Shown: in pieces, positions 35,330-46,320 of the stretch
Position numbering within the stretch: the first letter of the stretch is position 1
How the letters are laid out: every line of letters begins with the position of its first letter
Assembly (NCBI GenBank): GCA_017590115.1
Contig: JAGGNK010008337.1
Coordinates: 2,558,412-2,622,411 of the forward strand
Source of the DNA: Montifringilla adamsi
Taxonomy: Eukaryota; Chordata; Aves; Passeriformes; Passeridae
Direction of reading: 5' to 3'
DNA: 64,000 nucleotides
The notes under the pieces: generated by a model
Told to the model about the DNA's origin: nothing
Seen by the model: only the letters and a program-made list of their open reading frames with translations
Databases searched by the model: none
Program-made: the position numbers and the translations under genes

Positions 35330-35450
35330 CAATTGTTAATTTTTGTTATGTGAGGGTGAGGAGCTGTTACTGGCCCTGCTGGGGAGAAGGGAAACTGAGG
35401 AACAGAGCAGTGAAGTGATGAATCCAAAATCTTGAGTTGCTGCCCAAAAA
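35330..35450 (+). mobile_element. Possible ancient MIR-like SINE tail
   Basis: The segment near 35385-35440 (GGGAAACTGAGGAACAGAGC followed by AGTGAAGTGATGAATCC) resembles the shared MIR/L2 tail (GAGGAAACTGAGGCACAGAG, then AAGTNACTTGCCC). Highly diverged. Such relics occur in birds but are rare. Confidence 0.3.
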
Positions 35451-36569
35451 TAACACTCAGTTTTTTTGGTAACTGGCCTCAGTCTGGGAAACTAACCCAT
35501 GTAGGAACCACAGGTGAAGAGCAACCTCTGCCAGCAAAACCTGAGTTCTGTGAAATTAAATCAGGGTGGGTGGGGTGTTGATATGCATGAAGCCCCAAGC
35601 AAAGCACCCCTTCCCCATCCTGGGGAGCAGCCTCAGGGGGGGCTGCACCCTGGCAGGGCTGCTGGGGCTGTGGGCAGCCCTGCTGGGATGGCAGCAGAAG
35701 AGAGCAGCACTCAGCAGTTCCTTTTTCTTAGCGTGGGGCCACAACTGAGATCAGGCAGGCACTCTCCCTTCCCAAATTTTCTTTCTAAATTCAGGTTGGA
35801 GTCACGTGGGAATTTTTTTTTTTAATTTTTTTTTAGAATTTTTTTTTTTTCAAACCAGCAGCAGAAGTAAAGGGTATCATGCAAATAATAATGAGGGTTT
35901 ATGGATTTCCTTGGAGTTGTTTGCCCAGGAAAGGGAAAGCTGGATCATGTGGGTCATTGGTCTGGGTGCAGGGAGCTGGCTTGCTGTTGAAAGCAGTATT
36001 GATCTGTGAAGAGGGGACTTTCAGGTGCTGTTTCATTCTGAATCAAACTCTACTGAAACTGTGAAGTTCTGGGCTCACAACCGTGGGAACCTGTGTGGCT
36101 CTTCTTCCAGGAGATTCCCACTCAGGCACGCTGACTGAATTTTGGGGATTTTAAAGGAAAAACCCTTTTAACCTGATGCTCCTTCTGTGATTTGCGCAGA
36201 GGTGGCTTCATCCCATGAAATCATTGGGTTCAATGTTTTGGGATCTCGTTGCATCTTTCTGGGGTTTTGGGCTGGCTCTGGACATTCATTTGTCCACAGG
36301 AGCTCTGGGATGCTCAGGCACCCTGAGTGATGCTGTTTGTGAGGTTTGGTTGGTTCTGAGCCATCCCATGAGTGGAAATTTCCACTGAGTGCCTCTTGCT
36401 TTGGGACAATCCATGTCTGAGGCCACCAGGTGCTGAAAGGTCTCCTCAGCAGGAGAACAGCATTCTTATGGACTCTTCTTGTGCTTGGAAACATCCTAGG
36501 AATCAGGAACAGGCTTTTCAGGAGGTGGAATGATGCCCTAATTCTTGTTGCAAACCAAGTGTAGCTAAA

Positions 36570-36665
36570 TTAAAAAACCAAACCAAAACAACAACAATAA
36601 CCCAAAAAAACCCCTCAAACAAAACCAAACAGAACAACTGAAAAAACCTACCAAAAAAACCTTCT
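36570..36665. repeat. A/C-rich low-complexity tract
   Basis: Runs of A broken by C and CC (AAACCAAACCAAAACAACAAC) without a fixed unit. Confidence 0.85.
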
Positions 36666-37053
36666 ACCTCACTGCCAGATAGGTCCTCATTGTTCTTTCT
36701 CTCACCTGCAATTTTTTGAGGTCCATTTTGAAGCTAAAAAGTCAATTTTGGGGATGCTGCCACAAAGCTGCTGCTTTTTTTACTGCACATTTGGGCACCC
36801 CTTTGTATTTTCCTCTGAATTTCACTGCTGCATTAACCCCTTCCAAAGGTGGCAGGGAATTTGGGTTTAAAGCACCCCTCCAAAATCCTGTGCCAAGGCA
36901 AATCCAGTAGGAATGGTGGTCCTGAGTCCCCCCACTCCAATCCTGGGAGGAGGACTGTGGAAGCAGGAGCAGATAACTACACTTATTCCTGATCCTCAGC
37001 AGCACCTTGGTGCCAGTGAGATGAGAGGTGGGACCTATTTTTATTTATATATA

Positions 37054-37110
37054 CCCCAAAAAACCCAAACAACCCAACCCTATAAACCCTTTTAAAAAAA
37101 CACCTATTTA
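37054..37110. repeat. A/C-rich low-complexity tract
   Basis: Repeated AACCC/AAAAC-like sequence (CCCAAACAACCCAACCC), similar in style to the tract 450 bases upstream. Confidence 0.8.
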
Positions 37111-37639
37111 TAAGATGACCAAACCCTGTGTGTTTAGTGACCTTTGAAAATAACTTTTTTTTTTTTTTTTTTTTTTGGTTGAAACCCAGCCCCTGGGTTC
37201 ATTCTGTCTCAGAGTTTCACTTCTACCTCCTGTGTCTCATTTCCCCTTTACCTCCCCACTTGGTACTTTTCCTGGCCACCCCAGTTAGGGTCTGGCTGGA
37301 CTGATGCCAGCCTGATGGGCAGCTTGGAAGTGGTCACTGCAGAGGAGCTCACCTTTACAGCTCTCCCCCTGGCAAGGTGAAACCCAACAGACAAAGGGAT
37401 CAAAGTATTTATACAAATATTGGTGCTGGCCATGCAAAATAATTTAAATTTTACTTGCCATACTCGGAAGAAATATTTTGTTGCTTGTTTCGGGGTGTTG
37501 TGATAAGCCTGGGATGTTTTCACAGTTGCACGTTTATATTTTACAAACATTTTAAGCAAAGAAAAAAAAGTATTGTGCTTTGGATAGGTTGAAAAGATAT
37601 TATTATGGACAAAATGAAAATCCAAAGCACTCTGTTCTT

Positions 37640-38700
37640 TGCTTCCTAGGTGAAATTCACTGGGTGGGCTTTTTTTATTTTTCCAGCTCTTGTGGAAATT
37701 AATTTGGCATCTTCATTAAAACCAGCTCACCTATAAACTCAACACAGAGTTTCAAAATTTTTCTTTTTATGAGTAAAAATATTTATCATGGGGGGGGTTG
37801 TATGTGTAAAATAGGAATTATTTTACTTTCAATGCATTTGCATAAGGAAATATAATACAGATATGTCTGGGAGGGAAAAAAAAGCTTTCTGGTTTTAATC
37901 ACTGTATGTCTCATTTTGATATATGATTGCAGAACTTGGCAAAAAACACCCAACAAAAACTGTTTAATAGTATCTTTTTGTATTTCTTCTATAGCATAAA
38001 TGGTGTGTTTGTAATAATGTACTGCATAGAGATGAGTTAAAACAAAAAGCTCACATCAGCAGCCCAAAACCTCTGAGCAACGCATCAAAGCAGAGCCAGC
38101 ATCCAAACAAAATTAGAGGGGGAAAAAAACCACATGGGAAGGTAAACCCCATAGCAGGGAGGGAAAACAAAAGTGATTAGTTAAAGTCCTGCCTCGCCAC
38201 TGTTTGCCTTGCAAAGAGGGAGGCTGATTTAGAGGAGGGAGGGGAGGGGGGAGAAAAAAAAAGGTGGATTAATGTGAACTTTAATACTGAAGCACTGTGT
38301 GTTTACTGCTGGTGACCACAAGACATAAATCTTGCGAGCACAATGTACAATGTGAGGCAGCCCCCAGGTTTTTTTTTTTTTTTTTTCCCTCCCTCTCCTT
38401 TTTTTTTTTTTTTCTCTTCTCCAGCCTCAATTTGTGTGCAAGTGTGTGTTAAGTGCCGTTGAAAAATAGTGACCTTTAATAAAGGATCGTATCCTGAGAC
38501 TATTTTCCCAGACACACAGTGACCTTTCAAACCAGACTGGGGTGAGGGGGTGTGGGGTTTGGACTTTGAACCGGCCAGTTCCCGCTGCGTGCCTCTGTTT
38601 GCCAGGCTACTTTTTATTGTGTGGCCGGGGAGCGCTGGCTATGCAAAGCAGGCTGAGCTGCCAGCCTCACCCTTTGCAAATCAATTTGTCTGCACCCGAG
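37640..38700. promoter_or_regulatory. Cluster of enhancer-like blocks
   Basis: Nearly 1 kb of largely unique, A/T-biased DNA. It includes GGAAATTAATTTGGC, GAGTAAAAATATTTATC, an inverted octamer ATTTGCAT at 37836-37843, GATATATGATTGC, GCATAAATGGTG, and paired GTGACCTTTAATAAAGG and CAGTGACCTTTC. Near 38637-38690 come TATGCAAAGC and CTTTGCAAATCAATTTG. It is interrupted by a G-rich run at 38234 and two T tracts (38370-38385 and 38399-38413). Likely several regulatory elements rather than one. Conservation is inferred from texture only. Confidence 0.42.
38234..38251 (+). other. Potential G-quadruplex run
   Basis: Successive runs of 2, 3, 4 and 6 G separated by single A (GGAGGGAGGGGAGGGGGG). The sequence is compatible with a quadruplex. 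No promoter is evident nearby. Confidence 0.5.
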
Positions 38701-38984
38701 TGAAAGATGCTGCGGCGGGGACAGACTGCGGCGCTTTGTGCCACCGGCGCTTGTGGCACTCCTGGAGAGACCCCCCTACACATTTTTATTTCTTGTCTTG
38801 GTGTTATTTTATTTGTATTTTTTAAACTTATTTTCTCTCCCTGCAATGCTGGAGGGAAAAAAAAAAAAAGTGGGTTTTTCTCTCTAGACATCCCCCAAAA
38901 CCACAGGGATGGCGTTAGGAGACCTCTCCAACTTTCCACCCTGCTTGGAGAGGATGAATCCCAGCCCATCGTGCACGCAGCATC

Positions 38985-39115
38985 CTCTGCATAAATGCAA
39001 ACGGTTCCTAAGGGTTAACGTTATTGATTTCCCTGGGCTCTGCATTAATCAGTACCTAAAAATGCCAGGAAAAGACAGAGAAACACAATTACTTCAGGTC
39101 CTCTGAATTTCAGCT
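38985..39115. promoter_or_regulatory. Short enhancer-like block
   Basis: GCATAAATGCAAACGG, GGGTTAACGTTATTGATTTC, CTGCATTAATCAGTACC and CACAATTACTTC occur within 130 bases of otherwise GC-richer DNA. A perfect GTTAAC is present. Confidence 0.35.
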
Positions 39116-42100
39116 CCTCCAGGTGGCCCCTCCCAGAGAAATGGCAACCCCGTGCTTTTTGTGAGGCTGGATCGATTCCTGCAGGAGCCATTCATCACTC
39201 CACAGTCCTCAGGAGCTGGGGAGCAGAGGACAGGGGTCCCTCTTTGGGGAGCCCCCAGGATCCCATGGGGATGTCACCAGGGCTCTCCTCCCTCCCATCC
39301 CCGTCTCGTGGAGCCGACCTGTGACATTGGTAGCTGGGCTCCTTTGCCACTTCTGTTGGTCATCACATTCATTTTGTGCTTTGTTTCTCTGTGTGTTTTG
39401 TGAGCTTCCGTTCCTAGAGCTGCTCCAAGGAGTCAGGTGTGCTCCCAAAAGTTTTATCCTCTTGAGCTCTGTGTTTTAGTCCTCCCTGGATACTTTTTGG
39501 TCGTGGTTTGCCTTGTTGGGCTCCTTGTGGAGTCACACACAGCCAGGTTGCCAAGGGTCACCCTTGCTCAGGCTGGGTTTTGACATCAGGCTTTGGTTTG
39601 TTTATTTATTAATTGATTGGTAATATTTTACTCTAATTTTATTTTCATTCTTCTTTCCCTTAGCATTTGGGGAGTGCTAAGGGAGCTAACTCCTCCAGCT
39701 GGTGCTACAGCCAAGGGTGCAGGGCCATGAGTGCATGGGGCAGGTCAGGGTGAGGGGATGGAGCACATCATTCCCCCACAACTCCAGCTCCTACAGGAGC
39801 TCCTATTCCCTGGGGAGGATGGGGCAGCTCCATCCTTATCCGGTGGGGAGAAGCCATCCCAGCCTCATGCAGCTCTGGCAGGGCTGTGAAGGCACCTCTT
39901 GGAGAGGAGCAGGGATCTGGATTACTTACTTTTTAGAGAGGCCATAAGAATGAAAGAGGAGGAAAGAATTTACTGGAGTCAGGATGGGAAGTAATTATGG
40001 TCTGGATAGAGATTTTGGCAGCAGTGGCGTCAGGCTGAGGATGGGCTCTGTCAGGGAACCAGAGGTGGTGACAGGTAGATTTATGGGCATGGGAGACAGG
40101 AGGGGAAGAAAGCTGGAGTGTCAAGGATGGCTCCAAGGTTCCTGGCCTTAGGAGAAGGCTGGAGTCAAGGAGAACACCCAACAGGGTGTTGGCACTGGAC
40201 ATTTTATATTTCTTTTCATTAATTATCAATAATGCAGGTGGAGGGAAAGGCCATTGTGCTGCAATACTGAAGTGGAGGGGGTTTACAAGCAGTGCAATGG
40301 CTCGTGGAGGAGTGGGTGGGTCCCAGGAGGAATTACTGAGATGGACAGGGTTTGACATTTCATCTAGGCGGGGCCTACTATGAAGTTTTTGGTAGGTGAG
40401 CTGGAGATGGGAGGCAGTCCCCACCAACAGCTGCTGTGTGTTTGCTGGGCAGGACCATCCCTGCTCCCGGGCTGCCCTGGGCAGGAGGGACCCCAGGCTG
40501 TGGCTGATGCTCTGCCAGGCCACTCCTGCTGTCCCTTTATCCCTGTCTGTGCCGGGAGGCTTCGGGGTGGCTCTGGGTTTTTGAGCTCTTGCTCCAAGAC
40601 CTCTTTCATAGAGAGAATTCATACTTTATTCATACCGAGTTTATTCATGGCCCTCTGTCTCGTTAGCCCTCTGATTCAAGGCATACACAGGGCTGTGAAA
40701 GGGGGGTGAGCAAGTGCCTGTGTGCTCCGAATGCTAATGGCAGCTGCTTTATTTTGGTGTCCTTCCCAAAGAGAATATGGTGGATCAGTGTGCCCAGGTC
40801 TCGTGTGGGAGTGGGCCATGGATGAATGGCAGCTTTGATTCAGGCCAGCCTAAGGGAGCCACCACAAACACTGCCTGTGGGCAGACAGTGTCTTGCTGGA
40901 GTTGGGATAAATTTCTTTTCTCCTTTCTGCAGTGAAAAATGTTTCCATGAGCGAGGGAAGAAATTAATTTGTTAGAATTTTATGTGTAAACCACTGGCTT
41001 TTGGGGTTAAATGAAAAACCTGAGAGCAAAGCTGAGCATTTTTTGTCTTCAACCTTCCCTTCTCTCTCTTCTGTGAGGGACTTGCTTCTCCTGTGGAACA
41101 CCTTAATTCTCTTTACCTGTGTGAATAACATGAATCAGTACTGGTGGAACACCCACATACATTCACACACCTCTCAAACCTCACCTGCACCTGTGCAAAC
41201 GCTTTAATTCTTGTTTAAAAGTAAGCCTTTGTGTCTACCTAGGCTTGCTTCTGAGCCCTCATCCTTAGGCCTGGCAGAAATGTGGATTGCAGTGGCTGGG
41301 TTGGAGCCAGGAGATGCCCTCACTGCAGCCACTGGAAAGCTGCTGTTCCCGTGCTGTCTGCATCTCCTGCACTCTCTTAGCCAGGGTGATTTTGGTGTAA
41401 TCACAGGGCTTTTTTCCAGCCTTATTTGGATGAGTGGAATAAATGTGGTTTTCTGGCAGAAGGGGTTTGGAGGAGCTGAAAAAGCTTTTGGGGCAGGGAA
41501 GGGTCTCTGGTCTGGCTGCTGAGCTGAGCTGGGACAGGTGTCAAAGGGAAAAATGGTTTTAATAGATATAGGGTCCAGTTTCTCTGACTAAACTGAATGT
41601 GTTCACTCAAGAAGAGCTGGTGGAAAGTGGTGATGAGAGCACTTGATGGTGAAAAATAAGAAATTTGTACCCTTTTCTTTTGAGAACTTGCTCAAGAGCA
41701 TCTCATCCCTGTGAATATTTGGACATAACCTTTGATGCCACTGAGGGCCCTTGAATACTTTGCCTTGTTCTTAGGGTAGGACACTTTAAAAAAAGATTTC
41801 AAACTAGTCTTTATCGGTACCATTCTTTTCATATGTTCACCTGGACATCTTTCTTTTTCTTCATCCTTTTACCTGTCTTGAACAGGTTTCTTGGCTTCCT
41901 GGCATTTCTGGAAAGCCTCCCCTCTGTGTATGTGTAGGCAAGCACAAAAGTTCTTGGGTATACCAATTTACTTGGTTCAACATAAGCCACACAGTATTTT
42001 TCCAGAGTCTGCTTTTTTCCCCCCTTTTTAATTTAGATTAAGTCAGCTGTCGATGGGTGGGGAGGCTACATGTCTATCTAAATAATTACAGTTCCTTTTT

Positions 42101-42197
42101 ATAAGCATCAAAAATCATTAGAACTAAACTTCTAGGATAATTTTGAACACCCTCTAAAAGAGGATTATATATAATTTTTTTTTTTTTTTTAGTTCTG
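39116..42197. other. Intergenic DNA, no gene seen
   Basis: The 229-codon antisense frame at 39933-40622 overlaps sense frames and shows no domain. Short AT-rich patches near 39600 (TTTATTTATTAATTGATTGG), 40203-40245 and 42060-42190. No transposon until the CR1 at 42198. Confidence 0.5.
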
Positions 42198-42308
42198 GGA
42201 GGATTTAAAGCAACTTTGCTTAGATGAAGGTGTCCCTGCCCATGGCAGGGGAAGTGGAACTAGAAGATCTTTAAGATGCCTTTCTACCAAACCCATCCTA
42301 GGATTCTT
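42198..42308 (+). mobile_element. CR1 LINE 3'-end fragment
   Basis: Sense CR1 tail: GAAGGTGTCCCTGCCCATGG, CAGGGGAAGTGGAACTAG, AAGATCTTTAAGATGCC, TTTCTACCAAACCCATCC and TAGGATTCTT. Preceded by a diverged GATTTAAAGCAACTTTG block. Confidence 0.9.
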
Positions 42309-42920
42309 GGGTGTGGTACTTGAGGATACCTGCCTGAGAATCAGCTGAATTAACCCCCCAGGAAGGGGGGTTTTAATGGTTCTCATCATGTTAGTCATGG
42401 GTGCTGGGGAACTCTCATTTCCACCCATTGCCACCTGGCTGAGGATGCTCACTGAGGATGCTCAGAGCACCTCGTGCTTTCTGGACCCGGGCAGCTGAGT
42501 GTCCCGCCAGGGCCACGGCCCAAAGCCTGATGGGTGAGAAACAGCAGCGTTTTCACCCTTAAACTTCCCCCTGTGCACGCCTGGCTGCCTCTGCAGGTGT
42601 GTCCTCCAGCTGTGAAATGGACTTGAACGTTCCCCACGCTGCGAAGGGCGCTGGGTTAGACCGGCGTGGCCAGTGGCGCAGAGCAAAGGCTGTGAGTGGA
42701 CCCTGCCCTTTCCTCCCCTGTCCCCTCAGCGACCTTTCCCCCTCCTCCTCCTCCTCCTTGCCATGGCAGCAGATCTTTCTGCAAGCCGAGTCAGGTCTCC
42801 TGGCTCTCTCAGCCCAGCGAAATCTGTGTTTCCTAAATGCATTTAAATGTGTTTCTCCACCAAGGCCAAAGCCAGGAGGGAAAGTTGGGTAGAGGTCGGA
42901 CACCTCCAGCACCTCACTTC
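42309..42920. other. Intergenic DNA, nothing recognised
   Basis: GC-rich, with a CTC/TCC-rich patch near 42740-42760. No feature supported. Confidence 0.45.
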
Positions 42921-43480
42921 AAACTCTGGGTAAATCTATTAAATGTGTGTTATGTGAAACTCAGTCTTTTTTTTTTTTTTTTTTTAAGAAAAAGCAAAAG
43001 AAGAAAAAGTTGCCTAAATGCCCCTTTTCTTCCCAGCTCAGTCCTCGGGGAATACAAGGAGTTAACATTGGTATTTATAGCAACAAGCCAAGCTAATAAC
43101 CACTGCGGAGCTGGGAGGGTGCTTGGGAGGTTATCAGCAAACACGGGACTGAAAAAAAAGTTGGGTTTTGGAGAATTAAAGGGCTCTGGTCCCCCTCCCC
43201 TCCCACCCCGAAGTGTGGGACCGCTGAGGTTGCTGGTACAGAAATGAAAGGTATTACAGGAGAGTCATTGTGTTACCGGGGGTGGGGAAATGTGTCTGCC
43301 TGTCTCTCCTTTTTTTTCCTCTCTCTCTCTCTCTCTCTCAAACTTCCTGGTCGGTCAGGCCGGGGCTGACAAAGGGGAACCAGTCGTGTCCAGACACATT
43401 GCAGACTTCTGGCAAAATAGCCCAAGCTCACGAAAATTTACACATTTCCTGGCACCCGGCCAGGCGTACTTGTAGGACTT
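42920..43480. promoter_or_regulatory. Cluster of enhancer-like blocks
   Basis: Three motif-rich segments are separated by simple sequence. 42925-42965 has TCTATTAAATGTGTG. 43040-43150 has GGAGTTAACATTGGTATTTA, GCCAAGCTAATAACCACTGC and GAGGTTATCAGCAAACACGG. 43235-43480 has AGGTATTACAGGAGAGTC, CCGGGGCTGACAAAGG, AGTCGTGTCCAGACACATTG and CACGAAAATTTACAC. T tracts and a (CT)n run lie between. CpGs retained in otherwise unique sequence suggest constraint. Confidence 0.42.
43319..43338. repeat. (CT)n microsatellite
   Basis: Ten uninterrupted dinucleotide copies after a T run. Confidence 0.9.
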
Positions 43481-46162
43481 GGCATGGCTTTTCCTTCAGT
43501 TAAAAAAATGGCCTTTTTTCCCCCTCCTCTTTTTTGCTTTCCTCCCCCCTCCCTCTTTCTTCAGCCAGGGGATGGAAAGCTCCTGTGTGCTGGGTCAGGG
43601 CAGTGGAAAAAGTCAAAGTTTAGGCATGGGGAGCAGTTCTCTGATTTACCAGCGCGTGTAACTTTCCTCATCCTTGATCCCAGTGGACACAACCTGTCTG
43701 GTTCCCACCCTCTTGTGAAGGAGCATCCTTTGGCCAGAATAACCACTGCTGAACACCTTTTTTGGGTGGCCTCAAGTGTTCGGATAGGCAGAAAGGATGT
43801 GCATGGGTGGTACCTCAGCCTAAAAATTAGAATTTGGGGAGAAAAATGGGTCAGTTCTTGTAGTTGAAACTCCTTGCCTGTCTGTGGGCTGCTGGCTGTC
43901 TCTGACAGCCTGTCTGGGTTTCTCTGAAGGGGGGACTGAGAGCAGCCTTCCCCCGGTCAGCAAGCCCTGTGTCACTTCCTTCCCTCCAGCAGCCTCACTC
44001 TTTCCACAGAGCAGACTTTCAAATGAACATTTTCGGTTCATTAAAGGTAGTTTTGGATACACAGTTAGCCCTGTGAGAGGAAAAAGCAAACCAAACAAGC
44101 AACCAAGCCTCGTGTGGACCCTCTGGTGCAGGCGGAAAAAGAGGGGTGGGAGAAGCCCTCTCCACTTGGGGAGAAGATTGTTCTTTAAACACTCCTGTCC
44201 CTTTCCAGCCGCTCTCCTCAGTGCCTCCCTCAGCTGCACCTCTTGTCTCAGCATGGCTCATCCTCCTTGCAAATCCCCCAGGGCATGTTCTCCTCTCAGT
44301 CACCGGGAGCTGAGGATGTGCATCCTCCTGGATTAGGCTGGGGACATCACCCAGCCCCTCCCTCGACACTCACGTACCCTGGGCAGGGAGCACACGACAA
44401 TATGTGAGGTACCCATCCAAAGCAGGCAGAGGAGGGGAGGCTGGGAACCCTCAGATTATTGTAGGATTGGGGGGGGCTGGGGTCTGGTAATTCATGGTAC
44501 TCAGAACAGAAAGGGGAACCTCGGATTTTGGTTAGAAATTTCAAAGCAAAGAAGTGGTCCTGGCCCTTGGCTTCTGAATAGACATCCTTTTTTCCCCTAA
44601 GGCTTTAAAGCACTGAAGGGTTTTGGCATTGCAGAGGACTTCTCTGCTTTTCCTTGTTGCAGATCTCAGACATTTTTGGGCAACATATGAGGAGATTTAC
44701 ATTTTAATCTGTGGTGCTCATACCCCAAAGGATCTTGCCCAAGTTAGGCTCAGCTGTGTGTGTGCAATGCCCTGCCAGCTCTGGGCCTTTGAGTCTGCTG
44801 GAGTGGGAGATTGCAAAGCTCAGGTTTGGTTGCAGGCTCCCCTGCAGCACTGGGGTGAAGGAAAGGGATTTGGGATTTCAGGAGCTGAGCCAAGCCTCGT
44901 TGTCCTGGCTGGAAGCAGAGGGTGGTACCTGCAGTCAGGACAGCAGAGGACACGTCATGTGGGTGGCAGGTAATCACCCTGGAATCCAGGCAGGATTGAG
45001 ACCGTGTCTCTTGTGAAACAGAGCCCAGGATCTTTGATGTGCACTCTGACTCTGCCAGCTGGGGCTGGAGATTTCCACTTCCTAAGAGCACCTGGAGCAT
45101 GGACCTGTTGCTGATGTCAAGGGCAGAGTGGTGCTTGTTTCCATCTCCTGTGCCCTCAGAAGTCAGTTTTCCAAGGAATGGATCGTGGGCTTTGACCACT
45201 TTAATCTGACCTAGGATCAGAAAGTGATTTTTATGGGGGCAGGGGTTTCAGGATGGTAAAGCTTATTGAATGTGTGTGTTTGACTTTGATTCACCTGCTC
45301 TTCGTGGCAGGGCAGAGAGATGCTGCTCTGCTGCTGATTTTCTCCGTGTAATCGCCTGAGTGATAAGTTCTGTCACTAAATCCTAATTTCTTCCAGGCAA
45401 GAGTCCTGTTGTACAAAGCCACTTGCAGCAGTGAGCACGGTGACTCTGCAGCTGTATCATAGATCATTTTCCTGCTTGGTTCTGTTTGCTCAGAGCTGCT
45501 CTGGCTCTGCAGTGCCTCACTCGTGCTCGCTAAGATCACGGAGGTTTATTCACAGGGGCAGCTGCGTCTTGCACCCCTGGGAGCATTTGGGTGCAGCTGA
45601 GCAAAGCTACCTGTGCAAATCAGGATCCAGAAAGTGAAAGTTCTCTTGGATTTTATCCTTAGGGGCAGGGAGCACAAGCCTTTTGGACTTTGGGTAGTGA
45701 TGGTGGTGCTCTTTGACTTCCTCCCTGCCTCGGGAGGGAGCAGGGATGAGCGAAGCTGGGTGCCAGCCAGGTGTCCCCTGCACTTCCCCAGTACACCCTC
45801 AGGCAGCAAACAAACAGCTGGGAAGGAAAACCCACAGAGGGAGCTGCTCTCTCAGATTTGGGTGGACAAAGGAGGGGAAGTTAAAACTTAGAACAAGATG
45901 AGACTATTTTAAGAGTTTGTGTTTCCAGCTTGCAACCTTGGTTTTTTTCTACATATGTGTGCAGGGACCTGTGAAGACACAAATGCAGGCTTCTCCCTCC
46001 TCTTGTCCTGAGGGATACTGGATGTTCACACAGTGATGGCCAGAGCAGGTGGATCATGGCAGGCAGCACAGGGCAAAGCTGTGCTCTCGAGCAGTCCTGT
46101 GCCCTGGTGGGGCTCTCCCAGCACCTCTCTGTTGGCATTTTCCTAGTATCCATTCAATAGAG
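43481..46162. other. Intergenic DNA, no gene seen
   Basis: Mixed composition. Overlapping sense and antisense frames of up to 150 codons carry no domain. No repeat family recognised before the CR1 at 46163. Confidence 0.5.
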
Positions 46163-46320
46163 GGAAAAATTTCTTCACTGGGAGGATGTTCAGGTGTTGG
46201 AATAGGTTGCCCAGGGAACATGGAAGGGTTTGAAAGGTGTGTGTGTGGCACCTGAGGATCTGGTAGTGCTGGGTTAATGGTTGGACTGGGGGATCTTCTT
46301 CTGCCTAATGATTCTAGGAC
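46163..46320 (+). mobile_element. CR1 LINE 3' fragment (reaches further into the 3' region)
   Basis: Recognisable CR1 3' sequence: GGGAAAAATTTCTTCACTGG, GTTGGAATAGGTTGCCCAGG, TGTGGCACCTGAGGATC, GTGCTGGGTTAATGGTTGG and CCTAATGATTCTAGGAC. A different and longer segment than the other copies in the window, extending into the region upstream of the terminal repeat. Confidence 0.9.

Larger units (their letters stand above)
35451..37640. other. Intergenic DNA with low-complexity tracts
   Basis: T-rich tract at about 35812-35850, a perfect octamer ATGCAAAT at 35879-35886, A/C-rich low complexity at 36570-36665 and 37054-37110, and a T run at 37157-37177. The A/C-rich tracts are typical bird simple sequence. 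No gene seen. Confidence 0.5.

Noticed and set aside
39933..40622. 229-codon antisense ORF
   Set aside because: No recognisable domain, overlapped by sense frames, no splice or promoter signals.
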